From: Candidatus Planktophila sp.
GTDB lineage: Bacteria > Actinomycetota > Actinomycetes > Nanopelagicales > Nanopelagicaceae
Assembly: GCA_003569185.1 (NCBI GenBank)
Contig: BGOJ01000002.1
Span: 80,631-144,630, forward strand
Direction of reading: 5' to 3'
Length of the DNA stretch: 64,000 bases
Every line of letters begins with the position of its first letter. Within the stretch, counting starts at the first letter, position 1. The translations under genes were made by a program, and so were the position numbers. The notes beneath the pieces were generated by a model, which worked only from the letters and a program-made list of their open reading frames with translations, did not search any database and had not been told where the DNA came from. Shown piece by piece: positions 37,915 through 45,778 of the stretch.

Positions 37915-39399
37915 CTATGACTGTGAGGAAGCCAACTCAGCTAATTGCACAAGTGAGCGCAAAGCGATTCCGGTGCCACCAACTGGTGTATAGCCATGTG
38001 CAGTTTTTTCGTTGTAGGCAGGACCAGCAATATCCAAGTGCAACCATGGTGTTTGCGGATCAATAAACTCTTTTAGGAATATTCCAGCAACTAACATGCC
38101 ACCCATTCGATCACCAATATTTGCAAGATCTGCAACTGGTGAATCAAGGGAAGCGCGAAGTTCAACAGGAAGTGGCATTGGCCAAAAAGATTCACCTGCA
38201 ATTTCAGCAGCCTTTAAAAACTGATTACTAAACTCATCATTATTTGTCATAACTGCAGAGGTTCGTGTACCAAGAGCAACTACTTGTGCGCCTGTTAATG
38301 TTGCAACATCAATAATTCCATCTAAGCCACCAGCCTTCTTGCCCACCTCAGCAGCTTTAACAAGCGCATCTGCTAAAACCAATCGACCTTCAGCATCTGG
38401 ATTTAAAACCTCAACAGTTTTTCCGCCGTAAATTGTTATGACATCACTAGGTCTGGTGGCGTTATCGCTCACCATATTTTCAGCAAGTGGCGCCCAGCCA
38501 TCAATTGCAATCGGCAATTTAAGTTGTGCGATGGCAAAGACTGCTGCGACCACCGCAGCCGCCCCCGACATATCTGACTTCATCGCCTCCATGCCATTTG
38601 CAGGTTTTAGCGCAAGGCCACCAGTATCAAAGGTGATGCCTTTGCCAACAAATGCATATCGCTTTTTGGCTTTAGCCGGTGAATACGAAACATGCAGTAA
38701 CCGTGGTGGGTTTGCCGAACCTTGACCTACACCAATGATTCCGCCATAGCCACTTTTTTTAAGAGTAGCATCATTAAAAATTTCAGCCTTAACGCCGTAC
38801 TTCGTAGATAGTTTTTTAAGCTGTTGCGAGAAAGAATCTGGCGTTAAATGACTTGGTGGCGTATTAATCAAATCTCTCACTAAATAAGTTTGTTCAGCAA
38901 TTATTTCAGCACGTTTTGCAGCTACTTTAGCTTGGGCGGTATCGGCAAATTTAGAGATCACACTTACCTGTGAAAGCGGCTCTTTTTGATCTTGCTTACT
39001 GCTACCTAGAAATTCTGTGAAGGTATAGGCGCCAAGTGCAGCACCCTCTGCAATAGCTGCTAGTTCGACAACTGATTTATGGGGTAGTGCAAAGGTTGCA
39101 CTCTTATTACCATTTAGATCTCGGGCGGCTGCCCCTGCTGCACGTCTTAAATTCTCAGGATCAAATGCGGATTTAATATCACCTAAACCGGTGAAGACCA
39201 CTAGTTTTGTATTTTTGCCAGGTAACTTAATAACTTCATCTGCTTTGCCAGTTGCACCCATGGCATTTAATGTTGCAAGAAGTGAGGCACTATCAATTTG
39301 GGAAGCGCCAGATTCAATCTGTAACTTCTTATTGGAGGTAGCAAGACCAACAACTAAAACTTCACTATCTACTTTAGAAGTTAATTTCACCTTGGCCAT
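37915..39399 (-). CDS. pepA: Leucyl aminopeptidase
   Basis: A two-metal M17 aminopeptidase of 494 residues. The metal-binding catalytic domain shows VGKGITFDTGGLALKP, KSDMSGAAAVV and NPDAEGRLVLADAL. The GTG/ATG choice is clear: the ATG at 39399 has AGGAG 7 nt upstream. It is the first gene of a minus-strand run pepA-lpdA-sucB and is divergent from gcvT. Confidence 0.96.
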   Translation of the reverse strand: MAKVKLTSKVDSEVLVVGLATSNKKLQIESGASQIDSASLLATLNAMGATGKADEVIKLPGKNTKLVVFTGLGDIKSAFDPENLRRAAGAAARDLNGNKSATFALPHKSVVELAAIAEGAALGAYTFTEFLGSSKQDQKEPLSQVSVISKFADTAQAKVAAKRAEIIAEQTYLVRDLINTPPSHLTPDSFSQQLKKLSTKYGVKAEIFNDATLKKSGYGGIIGVGQGSANPPRLLHVSYSPAKAKKRYAFVGKGITFDTGGLALKPANGMEAMKSDMSGAAAVVAAVFAIAQLKLPIAIDGWAPLAENMVSDNATRPSDVITIYGGKTVEVLNPDAEGRLVLADALVKAAEVGKKAGGLDGIIDVATLTGAQVVALGTRTSAVMTNNDEFSNQFLKAAEIAGESFWPMPLPVELRASLDSPVADLANIGDRMGGMLVAGIFLKEFIDPQTPWLHLDIAGPAYNEKTAHGYTPVGGTGIALRSLVQLAELASSQS

Positions 39400-39516
39400 T
39401 GCACTCCTGTTTTAGCAAAATCGCAGTTTCTTATATCCGGGATAAGCCTAAAGGATTCTGATAAAAGGTGATAATTATGGGCAGAACCAATGAGTGATTT
39501 CCATAAATAAGGCGTG

Positions 39517-39522
39517 TAGGTT
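39517..39522 (+). promoter_or_regulatory. -10 hexamer (TAGGTT) of gcvT
   Basis: TAGGTT, 6 nt before the ATG at 39529; predicted leaderless promoter. No glycine riboswitch pattern is visible in the 129-bp gap. Confidence 0.5.
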
Positions 39523-39528
39523 TGGGTC

Positions 39529-40617
39529 ATGAACCAATCACCACTGGCTGATAGACATTTAGCTCTTAATGCAAAGATGGCTGATTTTGGTGGCTGGCTG
39601 ATGCCAATTGAATATCCTCAAACTGGTGCAATTGCCGAGTACACAGCAGTCCGCCAACAAGTCGGTATCTTTGATGTTTCACATTTGGGGAAAATCTCAG
39701 TAATTGGTGCGGGCAGTGTTGATTTCATAAATAAAATGGTTACAAATGATTTGACCAAAATAACTACGGGACAAGCCCAATACACCTTGCTTTGCAATGA
39801 GGATGGCGGGGTAGTGGATGATCTAATTATTTATCGTAATTCAGATTCAGATCTATTTCTCATTCCAAATGCCTCAAATACAACCTCTGTTTTTGAAATA
39901 TTACAGAGTAATTGTCCTGCTGGTATTGAGGTAACAAATCTGCATAAAGATTTTGCTGTGCTTGCGGTGCAGGGACCAGACTCAGCTAAGGTTTTAGGTG
40001 AGGTTGGAGTAATAGCAGAGTTAGATTACATGTCATTTGTTCATGCCAAGATTGACAATTATCCAGTTATTTTGTGCCGTACTGGATACACCGGTGAGTT
40101 TGGTTTTGAAATTATCCCGGCTTGGAAAGATGCGCAGCAGGTATGGGACAAATTAGTTTTAGCAGTTAGCCAATTCTCAGGTGCCATTTGCGGTTTAGGG
40201 GCAAGAGATCTTCTTCGTACTGAGATGGGTTATCCACTTCATGGTCATGAGTTATCTTTAACAATCACACCTGTCGAGGCAGGTGCAGGTTGGGCAGTTG
40301 GTTGGAGTAAAGCAGAGTTTCGAGGCCGGAATGTGTTACTCAAGCAAACAGAGAGTGGTAGCAAGTTAAAGTTAAAAGCGATTATTGCAACAGATCGCGG
40401 TATTCCACGAAAAGATATGCAGGTAAAGGATTTAAAGGGGCAGATAATCGGTGTAGTAACCAGCGGAACTTTTTCGCCCGCTTTGAAAAAGGGAATTGGC
40501 TTGGCTTTGATCGATTCAAATGTCAAAAAGGATGATCAGGTTTTGATTGATATCCGGGGCAATGACTCAACCTTTAAGGTTGTCTCTTTGCCATTTGTGC
40601 CATCTAAAGTTCGATAA
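39529..40617 (+). CDS. gcvT: Glycine cleavage system T protein (aminomethyltransferase)
   Basis: Tetrahydrofolate-dependent aminomethyltransferase of the glycine cleavage system, 362 residues. MADFGGWLMPIEYP, VFDVSHLGKI-like segment (GIFDVSHLGK), YTGEFGFEI and GLGARDLLRTEMGYPLHGHEL are family hallmarks. GcvH and GcvP are not in the window, so the gene is separated from its partners. It converges with the B12-regulated small-protein gene. Confidence 0.96.
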   Translation: MNQSPLADRHLALNAKMADFGGWLMPIEYPQTGAIAEYTAVRQQVGIFDVSHLGKISVIGAGSVDFINKMVTNDLTKITTGQAQYTLLCNEDGGVVDDLIIYRNSDSDLFLIPNASNTTSVFEILQSNCPAGIEVTNLHKDFAVLAVQGPDSAKVLGEVGVIAELDYMSFVHAKIDNYPVILCRTGYTGEFGFEIIPAWKDAQQVWDKLVLAVSQFSGAICGLGARDLLRTEMGYPLHGHELSLTITPVEAGAGWAVGWSKAEFRGRNVLLKQTESGSKLKLKAIIATDRGIPRKDMQVKDLKGQIIGVVTSGTFSPALKKGIGLALIDSNVKKDDQVLIDIRGNDSTFKVVSLPFVPSKVR

Positions 40618-40645
40618 AGCCAAGCCAGCTTTTAACTGACGATTT

Positions 40646-40807
40646 TTAGCAAGCACCCCATAGACGCCAGGCGTACTCAGCAATAGTCGTGCCGATGTAG
40701 AGAATTCCGATGTGAGCGGAGAGTCCCAAGATTTTTGCAAACAGTGATTTAGGGGCGGTGGTTTTCTTTACCGACACAATCACAGGCACTTGATGGCTAG
40801 ATAACAT
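40646..40807 (-). CDS. 53-residue single-pass membrane peptide downstream of a cobalamin riboswitch
   Basis: An ATG at 40807 with GGAG 6 nt upstream opens 53 codons. The peptide has a basic N-terminal part (VSVKKTTAPKS) and one hydrophobic helix (about residues 22-42, ILGLSAHIGILYIG and onward), ending in RLWGAC. It starts 8 bp after the stop of the transcobalamin-like gene, so both lie in the riboswitch-controlled transcript. It lacks the His-rich C-terminus of CbtB. I do not recognise a family; a role as a small subunit or anchor in B12 capture is inference. Confidence 0.6.
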   Translation of the reverse strand: MLSSHQVPVIVSVKKTTAPKSLFAKILGLSAHIGILYIGTTIAEYAWRLWGAC

Positions 40808-40815
40808 TATTACTC

Positions 40816-41343
40816 CTACTCAGGAAACTTAACATTACCATTATCGGCAAAAACAAAGGCGAGTGAATCACCAGGTTTTAATGCTAACTCCGCCACACCT
40901 ACCTGGGCCCATGCCCACTTAGCATTTAGATCAGCTGGATTTGGCAGTGGTTGCTTGCGCTTTTCTAAGACCGCCCAATAGGCAAACTCAGCAGGCATAT
41001 CTTTGCAACTTTCTATGTAATCCTCATGACCCTTAATACCTATCGGTTCATCAGATTTAGGAAGATTGTTTAATCTGCAAACAATTGCATCACCATATTT
41101 GTCAGTACCTTCTAATTTAAAGTTGGCACTTTTCATTAGCTCTAGCGCCGTGATTTCATTATCTGTGGCTAGACACTTCTCATATGGCTCACTATTTGGA
41201 TCTAAGACACCATAATCAATTACAAGATTTACACAATTTTTTGTAGTTTGAGCTGAATAAAAGGTGATGCCACCAATTATCAGCGCTACTACTGCGATTG
41301 CAGGTATGAATTTCTTTCCTGCCATAAAGTACTTACTGAACAT
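40816..41343 (-). CDS. Membrane-anchored transcobalamin-like (DUF4430-type) protein
   Basis: A 175-residue protein with an N-terminal membrane anchor or uncleaved signal (about residues 12-31) and an extracytoplasmic domain. The pattern ALELMKSANFKLEGTDKYGDAIVCRLNNLP, then EFAYWAVL, then WAWAQVGVAELALKPGDSLAFVF matches the DUF4430/transcobalamin C-terminal-like domain found in bacterial surface cobalamin-binding proteins. Four cysteines could form disulphides outside the cell. The cobalamin riboswitch directly upstream strongly supports a B12-related function. Binding itself is inferred. Confidence 0.72.
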   Translation of the reverse strand: MFSKYFMAGKKFIPAIAVVALIIGGITFYSAQTTKNCVNLVIDYGVLDPNSEPYEKCLATDNEITALELMKSANFKLEGTDKYGDAIVCRLNNLPKSDEPIGIKGHEDYIESCKDMPAEFAYWAVLEKRKQPLPNPADLNAKWAWAQVGVAELALKPGDSLAFVFADNGNVKFPE

Positions 41344-41349
41344 GTGTTG

Positions 41350-41365
41350 CCTCTCAATTAGAGAG
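41350..41365 (-). promoter_or_regulatory. Shine-Dalgarno-sequestering hairpin of the transcobalamin-like gene
   Basis: On the minus strand CTCTC pairs with GAGAG across a TAATT loop. The second arm belongs to the ribosome site GAGAGG, 6 nt before the ATG. This can hide the ribosome site and provides a translational switch for the upstream riboswitch. Confidence 0.55.
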
Positions 41366-41434
41366 TTTCACGTAAGCGAAAAAACTCAACTAAATGAGAA
41401 TTCCCGCCCCGCAATCCTCGACGGGTGGTAAAAA

Positions 41435-41600
41435 AATAAAATGTGTTGGGTAATCCGACTTGAAAAGAAATCTTTCTCACGGTTGCGGGACAGCGTCGGA
41501 TTTACACCGACTTCCCCCAGTCACATTCGTTTTGCTTTCGTTATTAAGTTGTAGGCGGATTCTGCTGGTAAAGCGGAGAATTAGCAACTCACCACGCACA
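41435..41600 (-). ncRNA. Cobalamin (B12/AdoCbl) riboswitch
   Basis: On the minus strand the conserved core reads GGGAAG, a P-stem GTCGG/CCGAC around TGTAAAT, then GCTGTCCCGCAACCGTGA, followed about 20 nt later by a B12-box-like AGTCGGATTACC. This is the canonical order of the cobalamin riboswitch. The expression platform lies between 41343 and 41435 and ends in a ribosome-site hairpin. The 5' boundary is approximate. It would repress the transcobalamin-like gene and the 53-residue peptide when B12 is plentiful. Confidence 0.87.
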
Positions 41601-41623
41601 TTGCAAGCCATGCCCGATCTAGT

Positions 41624-41629
41624 TATTGT
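41624..41629 (+). promoter_or_regulatory. -10 hexamer (TATTGT) of the aldo/keto reductase gene
   Basis: TATTGT, 6 nt before the ATG at 41636; predicted leaderless promoter facing away from the riboswitch. Confidence 0.45.
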
Positions 41630-41635
41630 TGGAAT

Positions 41636-42637
41636 ATGGAATATAGACGCCTTGGCAGTACTGGAATGTATGTCTCAGAGATTACCTACGGAAACTGGAT
41701 AACCCATGGCTCCCAAGTAGAAGAGCAAGCAGCGATTAAATGTGTGCGAGCTGCATTAGATCTTGGAATTACAACCTTAGATACCGCTGATGTTTATGCC
41801 GGCACCCGTGCTGAATCGGTAATGGGCAAAGCACTCAAGGGTGTTAAGCGAGAGTCATATGAGTTATTTACCAAGGTTTATTGGCCAACTGGTACTGGAA
41901 AAAATGATCGTGGGCTTTCCCGCAAACATATTATGGAGTCATGCAACGCATCATTAAAAAGATTGAAAACAGATTATGTGGATTTATATCAAGCACATCG
42001 ATTTGATTATGAAACACCACTTGAGGAAACCCTTGGTGCTTTTGATGATTTAATTCGAAGCGGAAAGGTTTTATATATTGGTTTTTCTGAGTGGAACGCT
42101 GAGCAAATAGCAGCCGCGCTAAAGATTCAAGATCAAAAGGGTTACTACCGATTTATCTCAAGCCAGCCTCAATACTCGATGTTGTGGCGGGTTATTGAAT
42201 CTGCGGTTGTGCCACTTTCTGAAAAAGAGGGGATTGGCCAAATTGTTTGGTCACCAATCGCCCAAGGTGTCTTAACTGGAAAGTATCTGCCAGGCAAAAA
42301 AGCACCAGCTGGATCTCGCGCAACTGATAAAAAAGGTGGCGCAAATATGATCTCTGGCTTTATGAAGGATGAGATTTTAAGTAAAGTGCAAAAGCTGATC
42401 CCAATCGCAGCCAAGGTTGATTTAAGCCCAGCCCAACTCGCAATTGCATGGGTGCTTCAAAATCCAAATGTATCTAGTGCAATTATTGGAGCAACTAAAC
42501 CTTCTCAAATTAAAGAGAATGTGAAGGCATCGGGTGTTAAATTAGATAAATCCATCATGGATGAGATCGATAGCGTATTAACTGGTGTGGTCACAGCTGA
42601 TCCAAGTAAGACAGTTAGCCCAAAACCACGGGCTTAG
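41636..42637 (+). CDS. Aldo/keto reductase
   Basis: An NADPH-dependent TIM-barrel reductase of 333 residues. The tetrad is visible as Asp in TLDTADVYAG (with Tyr), Lys in LFTKVYWPTG and His in YQAHRFD; AIIGATKPSQIKENV binds the cofactor phosphate. It resembles the KCNAB/YghZ-like subgroup. The in vivo substrate is unknown. It is divergent from the B12-riboswitch unit. Confidence 0.92.
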   Translation: MEYRRLGSTGMYVSEITYGNWITHGSQVEEQAAIKCVRAALDLGITTLDTADVYAGTRAESVMGKALKGVKRESYELFTKVYWPTGTGKNDRGLSRKHIMESCNASLKRLKTDYVDLYQAHRFDYETPLEETLGAFDDLIRSGKVLYIGFSEWNAEQIAAALKIQDQKGYYRFISSQPQYSMLWRVIESAVVPLSEKEGIGQIVWSPIAQGVLTGKYLPGKKAPAGSRATDKKGGANMISGFMKDEILSKVQKLIPIAAKVDLSPAQLAIAWVLQNPNVSSAIIGATKPSQIKENVKASGVKLDKSIMDEIDSVLTGVVTADPSKTVSPKPRA

Positions 42638-42640
42638 TAT

Positions 42641-43165
42641 TTACTTACCTTTTCGCTTATTGATCAAAACCTGCGGTGCAGGTGCTCGTAATCTGCGAAG
42701 TTGAGTAGCCCGCATCCAGCCATACATTCCAATACCTCTGGTTGGCTCACTTGGGAACTTCTCTTTAACCATTTTCTTTATACGTCTGGATAACAAAATT
42801 CCATCCAGGGTTATAAAAATCATGGATGAGTACATAACAGCAACTGCTGCTAATTGCACAGCCGGAATTGGGATGATGGTTAAAATTAAAACCACCATAA
42901 TGATAATTAAAAAGTACTCGGTAACTGATTTTCGCTCATCAACATAATTTCTAACAAATCTTCTTGCTTCACCACGATCTCTAATTGGTAGCGCACTTTC
43001 TTCGCCGCGCATATAAGCCGCTCTTGCTTCTAGGCGACGTTGGCGGGCTTGCTCCTTCAACACTTTTTTTGTTGCCTTACTTGCATTTGGTGAAAGTGGA
43101 GAGAGCTTTAATTTCGCTTCGCTCTCTTTGCGCTTTGGAGTTGGCTTACCTTTTTTTTCGCTCAT
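42641..43165 (-). CDS. DUF3043 membrane protein
   Basis: A 174-residue protein with a long charged N-terminal stretch (residues 1-80, Lys/Arg/Glu-rich, PIRDRGEARRFVRNYVDER), two membrane helices (about 82-125) and a basic tail. It matches the actinobacterial DUF3043 family. Function unknown. It lies 4 bp downstream of nadA on the same strand. Confidence 0.85.
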   Translation of the reverse strand: MSEKKGKPTPKRKESEAKLKLSPLSPNASKATKKVLKEQARQRRLEARAAYMRGEESALPIRDRGEARRFVRNYVDERKSVTEYFLIIIMVVLILTIIPIPAVQLAAVAVMYSSMIFITLDGILLSRRIKKMVKEKFPSEPTRGIGMYGWMRATQLRRLRAPAPQVLINKRKGK

Positions 43166-43169
43166 GAGA

Positions 43170-44310
43170 TTAAGGTAGGGCTAACATTTGATCTAATGCA
43201 ACTTTTGCGTACTTTGCTATCTCGTCCTCAACCTTTATCTGGTTGATCAACCGCCCATTCACCAACGATTCCATTGCCCAAACAAGGTGAGGTAGGTCAA
43301 TTCGATTCATGGTTGAGCAATAACACACAGTTTTATCTAAGAAAACTATCTGCTTGTCGGGATTCTCATTAGCAAGGCGCTGAACCAAATTTAATTCAGT
43401 TCCAATCGCCCATTTAGCACCAGCCGGGGATTGGGCTACAGTTTTGATAATCATCTCCGTGCTACCAACCACATCAGCATTTGAAACTACATCATGTTGG
43501 CACTCAGGATGAACTAACACCCTCACTCCAGGCAGTTTGACTCGAACATCATTGATATTTCCAACTGTAAATCTGCCATGCACTGAGCAGTGACCCCGCC
43601 AAAGAATTACTTTGGCATTCTTGATCGCATCATCAGTCAGCCCACCATTTGGTTTCCATGGGTTGTAAACCACGCAGTCAGTAATTGATACCTAAAGATA
43701 AAACAGCGGTGTTTCTTCCTAAATGTTGATCTGGCAAAAACAATATCTTTTCACCCTCTTCAAATGCCCACTTCATCGCTCTAGCAGCATTTGAAGAGGT
43801 GCATACAGCTCCGTGATTTTTGCCGGTGAAGGCTTTAATCGCAGCTGATGAGTTCATATAAGTAATAGGAATAGTTTTCTTGGCTACACCCAGTTTTTCT
43901 AAGACCTGCCAGCAATCTTGCACCTGTGATGCCGTAGCCATGTCAGCCATAGAACAGCCGGCAGCAAGATCAGGCAAAATAACTTTTTGATTTTTGGTTG
44001 TTAAAATATCGGCGCTCTCTGCCATAAAGTGCACACCACAGAAGAAAATAAATTCAGCGGCAGAGTTTTCAGCTGCTGCTTGCGCCAATTTAAATGAATC
44101 ACCTCGGATATCAGCAAAAGCAATTACTTCATCTCGCTGGTAATGATGGCCCAGCACCATCGCTTTAGCGCCTAAAGCTTTTCGGGCGGCTGTGGCTCGA
44201 TCTACTAATTGCGGATCACTTGCAGCAGGCAGTTGGCCATCACAGGAGACGCCCCGCTCGCTATTTAGATCAGATTCACTGCCAAGTAGCAGCAGATCAC
44301 TTATTCCCAT
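43170..44310 (-). CDS. nadA: Quinolinate synthase (one frameshift)
   Basis: A [4Fe-4S] enzyme of de novo NAD synthesis. GHHYQRDEV, FFCGVHFMAESA, HPECQHDVV and CYCSTMNRI supply the substrate site and the three cluster cysteines. The frame breaks at about 43690; removing one T from a TT pair joins SLGIN to TDCVVYNPWKPNG and gives about 380 residues. nadB and nadC are not in the window. TACACT 7 nt before the ATG marks a leaderless promoter, divergent from erpA. Confidence 0.94.
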
Positions 44311-44317
44311 GTGGGCA

Positions 44318-44323
44318 AGTGTA
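44318..44323 (-). promoter_or_regulatory. -10 hexamer (TACACT) of nadA
   Basis: TACACT on the minus strand, 7 nt before the ATG of nadA; predicted leaderless promoter. Confidence 0.45.
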
Positions 44324-44401
44324 AACGCTCACAGGTTTTGGTGCAGAAATCCTTGGCTAGAACTAGTAGCCTATGAGCCTAAGTTAGGTATTGGAGAGTA
44401 A

Positions 44402-44770
44402 GTGAGTATGAGCACAGAGACAACAACAACGACAACAACTGCTGGCATTGCATTATCTGATGTTGCAGCACAAAAGGTTTCATCACTGCTTAAGCAAGAA
44501 GGCCGAGATGATCTAAGTCTTCGCGTTGCAGTTCAACCTGGTGGTTGCTCTGGACTTCGTTACCAACTTTATTTTGATGATCGAGCCCTTGATGGCGACA
44601 CCATTACTGAGTTTGGTGCCGAAAAAGTTAAGGTTGTAACTGACAAAATGAGCACACCATATTTGATGGGTGCCACAATTGATTTTGTTGACACAATTGA
44701 GAAGCAAGGCTTCACAATTGATAATCCAAATGCCCAAGGCTCTTGTGCTTGTGGCGATTCATTTAACTAA
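44402..44770 (+). CDS. erpA: Iron-sulphur cluster insertion protein (ErpA/HesB type)
   Basis: A-type carrier delivering Fe-S clusters to enzymes such as the neighbouring quinolinate synthase. The three ligands are Cys49 (GGCSGLRY), Cys115 and Cys117 (GSCACGDSF). An unusual run of seven or more threonines follows the start (ACA/ACG repeats). GTG at 44402 and ATG at 44408 are both possible; GGAGAG lies upstream of both. Confidence 0.94.
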   Translation: MSMSTETTTTTTTAGIALSDVAAQKVSSLLKQEGRDDLSLRVAVQPGGCSGLRYQLYFDDRALDGDTITEFGAEKVKVVTDKMSTPYLMGATIDFVDTIEKQGFTIDNPNAQGSCACGDSFN

Positions 44771-44788
44771 TCTAAGTTAAATAAAAAT

Positions 44789-45778
44789 ATGAAGGTGGCA
44801 GTTGCCGGCTCAGTCGGTGGCGACCACATCATGAGTTTTGGTGGCAAGTTCACCGATTCACTAGTAGCTGGCTCATTAGCCAAAGTCTCACTCTCATTCT
44901 TGGTGGACACTCTTGAAATCAGGCGTGGTGGGTGTGGTGCAAATATTTCTTTTGGCATGGGCGCCCTTGGTTTAGATCCAGTTCTAATTGCAGCGGTTGG
45001 ACGTGACTGGGTTGATTATGAAGCTTGGCTAAAGCGCCATGGCGTTGATACCTCACATGTATTAGTTTCAGACAAACTTCACACCGCAACTTTTATGGTG
45101 ACAACTGATACTGAGTTAAATCAAATTGCATCCTTCTTTCCAGGAGCTATGAGTGAGGCGCGCAATATTGAGTTAGAGCCAATAATGGCAAAGACTGGAA
45201 AATTTGATCTTCTAGTTATTTCACCAGATGATCCTGAAGCAATGATGCGCTACTCAGAGATGGCACGAGCTTTAAAGATTCCAGTTGCTGCAGATCCTTC
45301 ACAGCAAATGGCAAGAATGGATGGCAAGGAGATTGCCCAGTTAATTGAAGGGGCTAAGTATTTGTTCTTAAATGAGTATGAGTTAGCGCTAGCAATTCAA
45401 AAAACTGGCTGGACTGACCGCCAGTTATTTGATCGCGTACAGGTTCGTGTTGTAACACTTGGTTCAAAGGGTGCGCAGATAGAGGAGCATGGCAAGGAAA
45501 CAATTTATGTGGGAGTGCCAAAAGAAAAAGAGAAGTTGGATCCAACTGGCGTAGGAGATAACTTCCGATCTGGATTTATCGCAGGCCTTTCTTGGGGATT
45601 AGGTCATGAAAGATGTGGTCAACTTGGTTCACTGCTTGCTACTTACTGCATCGAGACAACTGGCACGCAGGAGTATCGATTCACAAAGGATGAGTTCTTA
45701 AATAGATTTGAAATTGCTTATGGAAAGGCTGCAGCTGATGAGGTTAGACCTCATCTAAATGTGCGATTAGCTGGCTAG
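44789..45778 (+). CDS. PfkB-family carbohydrate/adenosine kinase
   Basis: A ribokinase-fold kinase of 329 residues. RGGCGANISFGMGALGLDPVLIAAVGRD is the PfkB N-terminal signature and DPTGVGDNFRSGF holds the catalytic Asp (GxGD). Actinobacterial homologues next to the cytochrome oxidase genes are often called adenosine kinase, but the substrate is not proven. Its last 4 bases overlap the convergent NifS-like gene. Confidence 0.9.
   Translation: MKVAVAGSVGGDHIMSFGGKFTDSLVAGSLAKVSLSFLVDTLEIRRGGCGANISFGMGALGLDPVLIAAVGRDWVDYEAWLKRHGVDTSHVLVSDKLHTATFMVTTDTELNQIASFFPGAMSEARNIELEPIMAKTGKFDLLVISPDDPEAMMRYSEMARALKIPVAADPSQQMARMDGKEIAQLIEGAKYLFLNEYELALAIQKTGWTDRQLFDRVQVRVVTLGSKGAQIEEHGKETIYVGVPKEKEKLDPTGVGDNFRSGFIAGLSWGLGHERCGQLGSLLATYCIETTGTQEYRFTKDEFLNRFEIAYGKAAADEVRPHLNVRLAG

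Noticed and set aside
40646..40807. Identification of the 53-residue peptide as CbtB
   Set aside because: CbtB proteins end in a His-rich metal site; this peptide ends RLWGAC and has a single internal His in the helix region and one near the start.
44378..44388. CCTAA/TTAGG palindrome before erpA, reminiscent of an IdeR/DtxR half
   Set aside because: Only 11 bp and it overlaps a likely -10 hexamer; the 19-bp IdeR consensus is not present.
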